DNA from: Eubacterium sp.
GTDB taxonomy: Bacteria > Bacillota > Clostridia > Oscillospirales > Acutalibacteraceae
Reading direction: 5' to 3'
Assembly (NCBI GenBank): GCA_014465955.1
Contig: JACTVT010000047.1
Location: forward strand, 1-17,948
Length of the DNA: 17,948 bases
In this document: piece by piece, positions 5,940 to 13,234 of the stretch
Position numbering within the stretch: position 1 is the stretch's first letter
Layout of the letters: each line of letters starts with the position of its first letter
The notes under the pieces: model-generated
Seen by the model: only the letters and a program-made list of their open reading frames with translations
Told to the model about the DNA's origin: nothing
Database searches by the model: none
Program-made: the position numbers and the translations under genes

Positions 5940-7016
5940 ATGCCGTTACAAATAATCAGAAACGATATAACAAAAGTTCAATGTGACACAATCGTCAACG
6001 CTGCTAATAGTACACTACTTGGTGGCGGAGGTGTTGACGGCGCAATCCATAGAGCCGCAGGCAGGGGACTTTTGCTTGAGTGTATGAAACTTGGCGGCTG
6101 TAAGGTTGGTCAGGCTAAAATTACAAAGGGATATAACCTGCCCTGCAAATATGTTATCCATACTGTCGGTCCAAAATGGAAAGGCGGTAAGAACGGCGAG
6201 AAAGATTTGCTCGAAAACTGCTATAAAAATTCACTTGCCCTTGCTAAAGAAAATAATTGCGAATCTGTAGCATTTCCGCTGATTTCAAGCGGCGTTTACG
6301 GCTATCCGATGAATGAAGCATTCAGGGTTGCGGTTGATACTGTTGCAGAATTTCTGATGCAGAATGATATGCTTGTGTATATCGTTGTCTATAACAAAAA
6401 TGCATTTACGACAAGCAACAAATTATTCACTGATATTGCACAGTACATAGATGACAATTATGTTGCCGAGCATTCACCATACGACAGCAGAAGATTAAAT
6501 AATTCTGATGAAAGTATGCCTTTGCCGATGACAAGGTTTTTGCCTGATGATGATTTGCAGGAAAGTGCAGTGCTTGAACCTGTATGTGAGCAAAGTGAAG
6601 ATTCTTTTGATTCCATAACAAGTTTTTTCAAAAGTGATGACAGCCTTGAAAATATAATTGACAAAACGATTGATGAAAGCTTTTCTGAAATGCTGTTAAG
6701 GCTGATAGACGAGCGCAGAATGAAGGACAGTGAGTGCTATAAAAAAGCAAATATTGATAAACGATTGTTCTCAAAAATCCGCTCTAATAAGGATTATAAG
6801 CCGAGCAAATCGACTGTTCTTGCCTTTTGCATTGCGCTTGAATTACCGCTTGTTCAAACAAATGAAATGCTGATGAAAGCAGGCTTCGCCCTCTCCCACA
6901 GCAATAAATTTGATATTATCGTTGAATATTTCATTAAGCAGAATAACTTCAATATTTTTGAAATCAACGAAGCCCTCTTCGCCTTTGACCAAAGCCTTTT
7001 AGGGTCATTAAATTAG
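5940..7016 (+). CDS. Macrodomain (ADP-ribose hydrolase-like) fused to HTH-like domain
   Basis: 358 residues. Residues 1 to about 145 form a MacroD/YmdB-type macrodomain: DTIVNAANSTLLGGGGVDGA with IHRAAG, then GQAKITKGYNLP with YVIHTVGPKW, and VAFPLISSGVYGYP. The Asn of NAAN and the GGGGVDG and SSGVYG loops that bind ADP-ribose and catalyse de-ADP-ribosylation in this family are intact, so hydrolysis of ADP-ribosyl groups or O-acetyl-ADP-ribose is likely. An acidic low-complexity linker (about 160-235) leads to a helical C-terminal domain (about 240-358) with a Cro/C1-like pattern: ANIDKRLFSKIRSNKDYKPS, then TVLAFCIALELPLVQTNEML. A DNA-binding or partner-sensing role for it is inferred. GGGGGTGAT precedes the ATG. 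A vWA gene follows 100 bp downstream. Confidence 0.88.
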   Translation: MPLQIIRNDITKVQCDTIVNAANSTLLGGGGVDGAIHRAAGRGLLLECMKLGGCKVGQAKITKGYNLPCKYVIHTVGPKWKGGKNGEKDLLENCYKNSLALAKENNCESVAFPLISSGVYGYPMNEAFRVAVDTVAEFLMQNDMLVYIVVYNKNAFTTSNKLFTDIAQYIDDNYVAEHSPYDSRRLNNSDESMPLPMTRFLPDDDLQESAVLEPVCEQSEDSFDSITSFFKSDDSLENIIDKTIDESFSEMLLRLIDERRMKDSECYKKANIDKRLFSKIRSNKDYKPSKSTVLAFCIALELPLVQTNEMLMKAGFALSHSNKFDIIVEYFIKQNNFNIFEINEALFAFDQSLLGSLN

Positions 7017-7116
7017 TCGCACGGCAGGCGACCAAATCAAAAGTGAACCTCTGTATAATGAGCTTGTAAGGTTGAAAAACACCAAAACACAAATTCATTT
7101 TACGGAGGTTTTTTAA

Positions 7117-7770
7117 ATGAAAAAGACAAGCAACAACATTACGGAATTGGTATTTATTCTTGACCGTTCGGGTTCAATGGGCGGACTTGAAAGCGACACA
7201 ATCGGCGGCTTTAATTCGCTGATTGAAAAGCAGAAAAAACAGGACGGCAAGTGCTGTGTTTCAACGGTTCTTTTTGATAATTTCAGTGAGGTCATCCACG
7301 ACAGAGTAGAATTGGAAAATATCAAACCTATGACGGACAAGGACTATTATGTCCGTGGCTGTACAGCACTGATTGATGCAATCGGCGGTGCGATTCATCA
7401 CATTGCAAACATTCATAAGTACGCAAGACCTGAGGATGTGCCTGAACATACTATGTTTGTGATTATGACTGACGGCTATGAAAATGCAAGTCACATCTAC
7501 ACAAGCGACAGAGTCAAAGCGATGATTGAACATGAAAAAGAAAATTACGGTTGGGAATTTCTTTTTATCGGTGCGAATATTGACGCTGTTGAAACTGCAA
7601 GACACTTCGGCATAAATGAGGACAGAGCCGTAAACTACCACGCCGACAGTCAGGGCACAAGCGTTGTTTATGACACCGTTGCAGATACAGTTTGCTGCAT
7701 ACGTTCCTGCAAGCCAATCTCTGCCGACTGGAGCGACAGTATCAACGAGGATTATAACAACAGAAAATAA
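7117..7770 (+). CDS. Stand-alone von Willebrand A domain protein
   Basis: 217 residues forming a single vWA domain. The MIDAS metal site is complete: DRSGS (D16, S18, S20) after LVFIL, Thr83 in RGCTALIDAIG, and Asp119 in VIMTDGYENAS. There is no signal peptide or transmembrane segment, so it is cytosolic, unlike secreted vWA adhesins. It is closest in style to the TerY/chaperone-like vWA proteins that scaffold complexes. TACGGAGG sets the start. It follows the macrodomain-HTH gene by 100 bp on the same strand and is closed by a strong terminator, so the two may be co-transcribed, although a TATAAT at 7056-7061 could give it its own promoter. The pairing suggests an ADP-ribosylation-linked stress or defence role, but this is inference. 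Confidence 0.88.
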   Translation: MKKTSNNITELVFILDRSGSMGGLESDTIGGFNSLIEKQKKQDGKCCVSTVLFDNFSEVIHDRVELENIKPMTDKDYYVRGCTALIDAIGGAIHHIANIHKYARPEDVPEHTMFVIMTDGYENASHIYTSDRVKAMIEHEKENYGWEFLFIGANIDAVETARHFGINEDRAVNYHADSQGTSVVYDTVADTVCCIRSCKPISADWSDSINEDYNNRK

Positions 7771-7800
7771 TTTGTTTTAAAAAATTTTTTATTAATATTT

Positions 7801-7843
7801 AAGGCAGTGATGCAGAATTTAATTCGTGCACCACTGCCTTTTT
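7801..7843 (+). terminator. Strong intrinsic terminator after vWA gene
   Basis: AAGGCAGTG (7801-7809) pairs with CACTGCCTT (7832-7840). The inner arms TGCA/TGCA and GAATT/AATTC extend the stem with small bulges, and a T run follows. It lies about 30 bp after the vWA stop and ends that transcript. The minus-strand gene ending at 7845 abuts it. Confidence 0.85.
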
Positions 7844-7844
7844 A

Positions 7845-8018
7845 TCATTTATCAGATAAGATTTTTAATTTATCTTCAGTCGATAAATTAAAACCATCAA
7901 GCTTTTGTTTCATAGCTTTTGTATGGTAATAGGTCAGCTTTTCTGAAATTTCTTTTTGCTCTTCTTGAGATATATTGACCCGGTGGATACAGATGTTTTG
8001 AATTCTGCTCTTCTTCAT
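7845..8018 (-). CDS. 57-aa unknown protein downstream of relaxase remnant
   Basis: The minus-strand ATG at 8016-8018 is preceded by CCGAGGTG at good spacing, and the frame runs to TGA at 7845. The peptide starts MKKSRIQNICIHRVNISQEE and continues as an amphipathic Lys/Glu-rich helix, including ISEKLTYYHTKAMKQKL. It lies just downstream of the relaxase fragment in the same direction, where small accessory genes of mobilisable elements often sit. A longer overlapping frame exists on the same strand (7897-8097), but this one has the better ribosome site and more natural composition. No family recognised. Confidence 0.5.
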   Translation of the reverse strand: MKKSRIQNICIHRVNISQEEQKEISEKLTYYHTKAMKQKLDGFNLSTEDKLKILSDK

Positions 8019-8127
8019 CTGCAAACACCTCGGTAAAGTATATTTTTAAAGATGCTTGACCTATTCCTTTTTGAATTTTGCTGTGGCATAAAACCACAAC
8101 GCTTTAACTATTTTCCATTTCACTCCT

Positions 8128-8892
8128 TTACATAAACATTCCAATACCATGATACTCATCGTATTCATCGTCATAATCTTCATTCGAAATTTTCTGACCT
8201 TGTGCGATGAGCTTTTCAATTTCTTTTTTGCTGTGATGCGGCATCCACTTGCGTTTGGAGTTATTCTGCATTTCCAAATCAAGCAAATTGCCAATCAAAT
8301 TAAATAAATCATCTGAGATAATTCCAATTTGCGGCGTTTCATATTCCTGATATTCTTCTGAAATTATACTGTCACAGCCGCCGAGTTCAAAATAGATTTC
8401 AAGATTTTCTTTGAGAAATCTCTCGTCAAACAATTTGTTATCACGGCATTTGTGTTTGTCATCTGTGGTGAAAGTAATATACTTTCTGTTCTCCTGCCAG
8501 TTGACTGTTACGCCCAATCGTTCAAGAAGATAGATGAATTCTTCTTTACTGCTACTGTGTTTCATCGCATAATCTAGCTTGCTTTTGAGCTTTCTTTTCC
8601 ATTTCGGCATATTGTATCTTGTAGCTTTTGCCTCGGTTAAAGTGATTCCGTACTCTTCACAAATCTTGTTTGAATACTCTTTGACCTGTATCATTTCATC
8701 TCTGGATTGATGAAATTTCTTGCCGTTTTCAAAATTAACTGAGTTGAAAACAATATGATTGTGAATATGTTTTCTGTCTGTATGGGTTGCAATTACCATT
8801 TGATAATTGCCAAAATACTCTGCAAATTTCAATCCAATTTCGTGTGCCGTTTCCGGTGAAATGTTATCATCGGGACTAAAAGATTGTACCAC
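8128..8892 (-). pseudogene. Relaxase (MobA/VirD2 family), N-terminus deleted
   Basis: The frame holds the middle of a relaxase/mobilisation nuclease. QSFSPDDNISPETAHEIG is followed by the metal-binding three-histidine motif HTDRKHIHNHIVFNSV (H37, H42, H44, H46 counting from GTG 8892), NGKKFH, and a helical C-terminal region ending in acidic EDYDDEYDEYHG. Family members normally have about 70-90 more residues before QSFSP, including the catalytic tyrosine that attacks oriT. These are absent. In-frame sequence runs only a few codons upstream (YETIQNYH) to a TGA, and the DNA there belongs to an ATPase gene in another frame. The nuclease is therefore almost certainly inactive, and the element is not self-mobilisable through it. 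The GTG start is arbitrary. Confidence 0.85.
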
Positions 8893-9331
8893 ATGATAAT
8901 TCTGAATTGTTTCGTATCATTTGAAATGTATCAATGACAATCAGTATTGTATCCGTATGCGTGATGATGAAATTCTGTATCTGCTGAATTAATCCTGTTT
9001 CAATACTTTCAGATTTGGTAGCAACATACAAATTTGACGGCACTTCATCAGTTATGCAATTCAGCCTGTCCTGAATTCTTGCAAGGCTGTCCTCTAAACA
9101 CAGATAGAGTACAGTTCCTTTTTCAGTCGGTAGATTCCAAACTGATTCACCTTTAGCAATTCGTACACTCCAATCAAGCACCATCCACGATTTACCAATC
9201 TTTGGTGCACCGCCGAGAATGGAAACTCCCTGCGGTAACAAAGACTGAATGCAAAATCTTGATTTTGGAAATTGCATATCCATCAATGTTTCACCGTCCA
9301 CTACTTCAAGCAATTTAACTTCTTTTTCCAT
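8876..9331 (-). pseudogene. RepA-like AAA ATPase, C-terminus deleted
   Basis: 151 residues of a RecA/RepA-type (AAA_25-like) ATPase: SRFCIQSLLPQGVSILGG with Walker A GAPKIGKS (41-48), LYLCLEDSLARIQDRL, and Walker B ILIVIDTFQMIRN (129-141). Homologues of this kind in clostridial mobile elements run to about 300 residues or more, with sensor motifs after the Walker B strand. Here homology stops at about residue 141, and ten unrelated residues lead to a stop. The next sequence is the relaxase in a different frame, so one deletion removed the ATPase C-terminus and relaxase N-terminus. The start is supported by AAAGGGGGTAAACC before the ATG at 9331. Replication or helicase-loading function of the ancestor is inferred; the present product is probably inactive. 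Confidence 0.82.
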
Positions 9332-9368
9332 AAGGTTTACCCCCTTTCTCTTTTGATTTAAATATATC

Positions 9369-9400
9369 TTCTTGTTAAGAATTTCTATTTATGTTATGAT
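9369..9400 (+). promoter_or_regulatory. Promoter with overlapping palindrome
   Basis: TTGTTA (9372-9377), a 17-bp spacer and TATGAT (9395-9400) form a good promoter for the zinc-knuckle gene. The -35 box lies inside the inverted repeat TTCTT-GTT-AAGAA (9369-9381), which could be an operator. The same palindrome is about 40-50 bp upstream of the divergent ATPase start, so one regulator could control both directions. Confidence 0.55.
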
Positions 9401-9466
9401 TTTAGCAGGGGCAAAACCTCAAAACTATGCGTAAGTGAAAATTCAAATTTTTGAGAAAGATTGATT

Positions 9467-10369
9467 ATGGACAGAAGTATTTATTCAAGAACAGGGTTAT
9501 ATATTAAATTCAAAAACAAGAATATTATGGAGAGAGTTGCAGTTGATGATTTGGATATAACCGAATTAGAACCAATTGATTACAGAAATGAACTCATTGC
9601 CCTTTATGATTATGAACTACCGGAGATATGTGATAATTATGATGTCGATTCTGCATATGATTTTGCTGATAAAATTTTAAAAGACAATATTGTCTTAGGC
9701 ATATTACTAAAGGCGGATATTGATAAATATCTTGTTCACAGAAAACTGATTAAAGATATCTCAACTCCTGAAGAACTTAAAAGAAAATTAGAAACAGTAA
9801 GCGTAAGGATGAAGCTGCTGCCATATATGAAAGAGCGAGTGTATAAGCTTTTGATGTGTATGAGGCACAAAGAAATTCTTGCAGGTGTTTTGGAAGTTAA
9901 TATGCACGATACGGTTGAATACAAGGTTACTAAAACAAGAAATGGTGAAGAAATTTTATTTTTTGATAATCCCCAATCTTATTACGAATATTTGATTTTT
10001 ACTTTTTATTTAAGAGATGAAACAGTTTGCGAATGTGAGAATTGCAATAGATTATTTGTTCCAAAGACAAAAAAGAAAACTCTGTACTGTGACAGAGTTT
10101 TTAAGGATAGTAAGACCTGCAAGCAGATTGGTCCTACACAGAAATACAAAATGCTCGCAAAAAATGATATTGTTCTAAAAACTTTTGAAAAAGAGAAAAA
10201 CAAAATGTACAAGCGAATGGAGAGAACTTCTTCATTCGGCGAAACACCAAAATCTATTTCTTATGATGAATATGTGGATTGGCTGAATAAAGCTATCAAT
10301 GCTAAGAATATGTATTTGAATAATGAACTTACAGAAATTGAAGCGTTGAGAATAATACAAACTGATTAA
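9467..10369 (+). CDS. Zinc-knuckle protein of mobile elements (DUF6076-like)
   Basis: 300 residues from ATG 9467. A TTG two codons earlier is also possible, and the ribosome site GAGAAAG is weak. The first two thirds are acidic and helical without known motifs. Around residues 185-220 there is a treble-clef-like cysteine cluster, CECENCNRLFVPKTKKKTLY followed by CDR and TCKQIG. The spacing C-x2-C ... C ... C is of the type seen in DUF6076-like proteins of Clostridia and near integrase N-termini. After it comes a basic helical tail (KYKMLAKNDIVLKTFEKEKN) that suggests nucleic-acid binding. It has its own promoter and a terminator, lies between mobilisation remnants and the recombinase, and so is likely an element gene. 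Family name is from memory of the cysteine pattern, with moderate certainty; function unknown. Confidence 0.75.
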   Translation: MDRSIYSRTGLYIKFKNKNIMERVAVDDLDITELEPIDYRNELIALYDYELPEICDNYDVDSAYDFADKILKDNIVLGILLKADIDKYLVHRKLIKDISTPEELKRKLETVSVRMKLLPYMKERVYKLLMCMRHKEILAGVLEVNMHDTVEYKVTKTRNGEEILFFDNPQSYYEYLIFTFYLRDETVCECENCNRLFVPKTKKKTLYCDRVFKDSKTCKQIGPTQKYKMLAKNDIVLKTFEKEKNKMYKRMERTSSFGETPKSISYDEYVDWLNKAINAKNMYLNNELTEIEALRIIQTD

Positions 10370-10374
10370 AGATA

Positions 10375-10405
10375 AAAGCACCTGCTAATCAATAGCAAGT
10401 GCTTT
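10375..10405 (+). terminator. Terminator hairpin between convergent genes
   Basis: AAAGCACCTGCTA (10375-10387) pairs with TAGCAAGTGCTTT (10393-10405), with one internal mismatch and a five-base loop. A/T flanks on both sides make it suitable for both the zinc-knuckle gene and the convergent 62-aa gene. Confidence 0.75.
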
Positions 10406-10428
10406 AGTTCAATTTATCGCTAAGATAT

Positions 10429-10617
10429 TCATCTGCTGTTTTCAACAAATAACTTTGTATTATCAAGTCTTAAATTTGATGTGGCTTTATTTATCTTGCT
10501 TTTAAAATGATCTTTTATATCTTGTTCAGATAGCCAGCCTTGTTGTTCACCTGATAGCCTGCCTTCTTCAATTTCGTTTATTAATTTATCAATGTTATTA
10601 CTTGTTGAATTATTCAT
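10429..10617 (-). CDS. 62-aa antitoxin-like small protein
   Basis: 62 residues starting MNNSTSNNIDKLINEIEEGR, followed by LSGEQQGWLSEQDIKDHF and a basic tail. The GEQQGWLSEQDIKDHF segment resembles the C-terminal helix region of Phd/RelB-type antitoxins and similar small regulators (typically SGEExGWISxEDI). AATGGTGAT precedes the ATG at a workable distance. No toxin gene is adjacent on the minus strand: the next thing downstream is a convergent gene. It may therefore be an orphan antitoxin, or act against a toxin elsewhere. It is divergent from the recombinase gene, sharing a 114-bp region with it, so it could also regulate the recombinase. Similarity is weak. Confidence 0.6.
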   Translation of the reverse strand: MNNSTSNNIDKLINEIEEGRLSGEQQGWLSEQDIKDHFKSKINKATSNLRLDNTKLFVENSR

Positions 10618-10681
10618 ACATTATCACCATTTTTATTTTATCATATTGTAAGAATAATATAAAGAATATTTTTATATTGAC

Positions 10682-10709
10682 TTGACTTATTAAGATTGTA
10701 TGTTATAGT
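10682..10709 (+). promoter_or_regulatory. Recombinase promoter
   Basis: TTGACT (10682-10687), a 16-bp spacer and TATAGT (10704-10709). The predicted start near 10716 gives a very short leader containing AAAGGAGG before the TTG start at 10732. It also rules out an upstream ATG at 10696 as the main start, because that lies inside the promoter. Confidence 0.7.
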
Positions 10710-10731
10710 CAAACAAAAGGAGGTCGGTTAT

Positions 10732-12336
10732 TTGAAAGTAGCGATTTACAGCCGAAAGTCCTTGTTTACGGGCAAGGGCGAGAGCGTTGAAAATCAGATT
10801 GAGATGTGTAAGCAATACATTAAATTTTCAATGGTTGATGTTGAGGTTGCCGATGAGGATATACTCGTCTATGAGGACGAGGGATATTCTGCAAAAGACC
10901 TGAAACGACCGCAGTTTCAGCAGATGATGAAAGACCTGGATACATACAAATTTGAGTATATTGTCTGCTATCGTTTGGATAGGTTAAGCCGTAATGTCAG
11001 TGATTTTTCGGGCTTGATTGAACTGCTCAATGATAAGGGCGTAAACCTGATTTGCATTAAAGAACATTTTGACACCTCCTCACCGATGGGCAAGGCTATG
11101 ATGTATATCACCTCCGTTTTTGCTCAGTTGGAGCGTGAAACCATTGCCGAGCGTGTTCGTGATAATATGCACCTTTTGGCTCGCACAGGTCGCTGGCTCG
11201 GAGGCACACCGCCGACAGGATATCAGGGTGCAGAGGAGAGTGAGGTTATTGTTGACGGCAAGGTTAAAACCTCTCATAAATTGGTGTTCAGTGATGAAAT
11301 TGAAATTGTTAAACTGATGTATAATCACTTTCTTGAAACACATTCTGTATCAGCTGTGAGCAAATATTTAATTGCAAAAAAGATAAAGTCAAAGACTACA
11401 GGCAAATATTTTTCTGTGCTTGGTATTCGTGATATTCTGCAAAATCCTGTTTACTGTATTGCGGATGAAAATGCCTATGAATACTTTGCTGAAAATGGCT
11501 CTGATATTTGCCGGAATAAAGAATTATGGAATGGTGAACACGGTGTTTCAACCTATAACAAAAGGGATTACAGCCGTTCAGGTGCACCGAGAAATGCGCT
11601 CAGTGAATGGATTGTTGCAATCGGCAGGCACGAGGGAATTATCAGCGGTAAGGACTGGGTGTCCATTCAGAAATACTTTCATAATAACCATAAAGAAAAG
11701 ATTGTTAATCACAGTGAGGTCGGTTTGCTTTCGGGTTTAATTTACTGCACCAAATGCGGTGAAAAGATGTTTTCAAAAAAGCACAAGGCAACGAGTAACA
11801 ATTTCAGCTATATCTGTTCAAGCAAGCTGAAGGGCAACAACGCACTTTGTGATTGCCCTAACCTCACAGGTCAGCAGACTGATGATTTAGTGGTTGACTA
11901 TATCAAAGGTGAATTAGATAATTTCGATACATTTACCTCTGCTCTTGAAAATCTGAGAAGGGAATATGAAAAAGAGCAGAATAACGATAAAACAGATAAA
12001 ATAAAAAAGGATATTGAAGCAACGCAAAGTGAAATCAATACCCTTGTAAACCGCCTAACCGATACAACATTGAGTAGTGTTGCAATCAGTGCGATTGATA
12101 AAAAAATAGTAGAACAAACCGAATATTTACACGCACTTGAAAAGGAACTTGCTGAGCAAAATCAATCTGATGATGACATTGATTTTGATACTGATGCTTT
12201 AATAGAAAGTGTTAAGTCTTTCAAGAATTTATTTGATGATTTATCCATTTATGACAAACGGCAGATTATAAGACTGCTCATTCAAAAAATTGAGTGGGAC
12301 GGAGCGGATTTGGATATTTTTATGTACGGTGAATAA
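10732..12336 (+). CDS. Large serine recombinase (element integrase)
   Basis: 534 residues from TTG 10732, set by AAAGGAGGTCGG; the frame-open ATG at 10696 lies within the promoter. The order is that of large serine recombinases. The resolvase domain (1 to about 150) has the nucleophile in AIYSRKS (S7), YEDEGYSAKDLKRPQF, YRLDRLSRNVSDFSGLIELL and SSPMGKAMMYITSVFAQLER with ETIAERV. A recombinase domain (about 160-300, GRWLGGTPPTGYQG on) follows, then a zinc ribbon (about 330-380, YCTKCGEKM and YICSSKLKG with CDCPN). A coiled coil (about 395-480) precedes a C-terminal helix. All catalytic arginines I would expect appear present, so it should be active. It catalyses site-specific insertion and excision. 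Its stop is about 60 bp from the interrupted feoB, the usual place for such an integrase beside its attachment site. Confidence 0.95.
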   Translation: MKVAIYSRKSLFTGKGESVENQIEMCKQYIKFSMVDVEVADEDILVYEDEGYSAKDLKRPQFQQMMKDLDTYKFEYIVCYRLDRLSRNVSDFSGLIELLNDKGVNLICIKEHFDTSSPMGKAMMYITSVFAQLERETIAERVRDNMHLLARTGRWLGGTPPTGYQGAEESEVIVDGKVKTSHKLVFSDEIEIVKLMYNHFLETHSVSAVSKYLIAKKIKSKTTGKYFSVLGIRDILQNPVYCIADENAYEYFAENGSDICRNKELWNGEHGVSTYNKRDYSRSGAPRNALSEWIVAIGRHEGIISGKDWVSIQKYFHNNHKEKIVNHSEVGLLSGLIYCTKCGEKMFSKKHKATSNNFSYICSSKLKGNNALCDCPNLTGQQTDDLVVDYIKGELDNFDTFTSALENLRREYEKEQNNDKTDKIKKDIEATQSEINTLVNRLTDTTLSSVAISAIDKKIVEQTEYLHALEKELAEQNQSDDDIDFDTDALIESVKSFKNLFDDLSIYDKRQIIRLLIQKIEWDGADLDIFMYGE

Positions 12337-12360
12337 AACAATTTCAGCCGTTTATTCACC
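12328..12360. repeat. Perfect inverted repeat at recombinase end
   Basis: GGTGAATAAA (12328-12337) is repeated inverted as TTTATTCACC (12351-12360) with 13 bp between. It spans the recombinase stop codon and lies within about 35 bp of the feoB junction. It has no T run on the plus strand, so it is more likely part of the recombinase-binding arm of the attachment site than a terminator, though this is inference. Confidence 0.65.
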
Positions 12361-12400
12361 GAAAAGCACGCAAAAGTTGCCGCAATGTTGGTGGCGTATT
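12361..12400. other. Right element/chromosome junction (attR) inside feoB
   Basis: FeoB homology in the frame of the following fragment begins abruptly at about 12393-12399 (G-V-F-P-L-L-I-A-I-I, where FeoB proteins have N-G-R-F-P). Upstream in the same frame the residues no longer fit FeoB. The crossover core must therefore lie close to 12385-12399. The exact core cannot be fixed without the left end. Confidence 0.65.
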
Positions 12401-13097
12401 CCCGCTTCTGATTGCGATTATTGCGATGTTTTTTACCGGGAACAGTTTTTTGTCGGCGCTGATATTGCTTGGGTTTATTGCATCGTCAATGGCGGTTACA
12501 CTTTTATCATCAAAGGTACTTACCAAAACCGTTCTGAAAGGCGAGGCGTCCTCTTTTGTGCTTGAACTTCCGCCGTACAGAAAACCGCAGTTTTTTAAAA
12601 TCATACTTGAAACGATTAAAGACAAAGTCATTTTTGTTCTTCTGCGTGCAGTGGCAGTAGCGGCACCTGCAGGATTGATTATCTGGCTTTTGAGCAATAT
12701 AAGTATTAATGGTACAATGCTGCTGACATTAATTTCGGATTTTCTTGACCCTGTTGGCAGACTGCTCGGGCTTGACGGTGTGATTCTGATTGGTTTTATT
12801 CTTGGCTTTCCTGCCAATGAAATTGTGATACCAATAATTTTGATGATATATCTTTCAAACGGAACATTAAGTGATTATTCTTCACTAACTGATTTGAAAG
12901 AAATACTCGTTGCAAATGACTGGACTTCCGTAACTGCTATATGTACCTGTATATTTTCAATGTTTCATTTCCCGTGTTCAACAACTTTACTGACAATATG
13001 GAAAGAAACAAAGTCAGTAAAATGGACTGCTTTAAGTGTTATTACACCTTTGACAGCAGGTATTATAATTTGCTTTTTTGTTAATTTAATTTTCTAA
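12393..13097 (+). pseudogene. feoB: feoB 3' fragment (ferrous iron transporter), interrupted by the element
   Basis: From the junction the frame encodes about 234 residues matching the C-terminal third of FeoB. FPLLIAIIAMFFTG is followed by LLSKTLLKGE-like SKVLTKTVLKGE, SSFVLELPPYRKPQ, the helix VIFVLLRAVAVAAPAGLIIW, GFILGFPANEIVIPI and FSMFHFPCSTTLLTI. These are the second Gate and C-terminal membrane segments that carry Fe(II). The GTP-binding G domain and first Gate are missing and should lie beyond the left end of the element, outside the window. An internal ATG at 12426 could in principle start a 223-residue peptide, but no good ribosome site precedes it. While the element is integrated, ferrous iron uptake by this transporter should be lost unless another feoB exists. 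Confidence 0.9.
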
Positions 13098-13120
13098 AAA
13101 TATTGTTGATTTGTGTAGAA

Positions 13121-13213
13121 AGTGAAAATAAGTGAAAAAATATCACTTAAATTTGGAAAATACTATTGCATTTTTAAATATTCTGTGGTATTATGTGAAA
13201 CACAATCACTTTT
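13121..13213 (+). promoter_or_regulatory. spo0A promoter with AGTGA operator-like repeats
   Basis: The promoter is TTGCAT (13166-13171), 17 bp, TATTAT (13189-13194), followed by TACGGAGG and ATG 13235. AGTGAAAA occurs twice, 10 bp apart, at 13121 and 13131, and inverted as TCACTT at 13143-13148, giving AAGTGA-N7-TCACTT. GTGAAA at 13195 and inverted TCACTTTT at 13206-13213 flank the start site. The repeated, helically phased motif looks like binding sites for a regulator. They differ from the usual 0A box. Confidence 0.7.
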
Positions 13214-13234
13214 AGATACTACGGAGGAAAAATA

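Noticed and set aside
7016..7032. Hairpin GTCGC-N7-GCGAC right after the macrodomain gene.
   Set aside because: Only five pairs and no T run, so it is not a convincing terminator.
8017..8091. A 24-codon minus-strand frame (M-P-Q-Q-N-S-K-R...) whose TGA overlaps the ATG of the 57-aa gene.
   Set aside because: It has no ribosome site and is very short; the overlap alone is not enough.
7897..8097. A 66-codon minus-strand frame overlapping the 57-aa gene.
   Set aside because: It has no good ribosome site and poor composition; the alternative frame at 7845-8018 has a clear AGGTG site.
10696..10731. An extended N-terminus for the recombinase starting at ATG 10696.
   Set aside because: This ATG lies inside the promoter, and serine recombinases begin close to the catalytic A-I-Y-S-R-K-S strand; AGGAGG points to TTG 10732.
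12290..12565. A 91-codon frame across the recombinase end and the feoB junction.
   Set aside because: It is out of frame with both real genes and has no ribosome site or natural composition.
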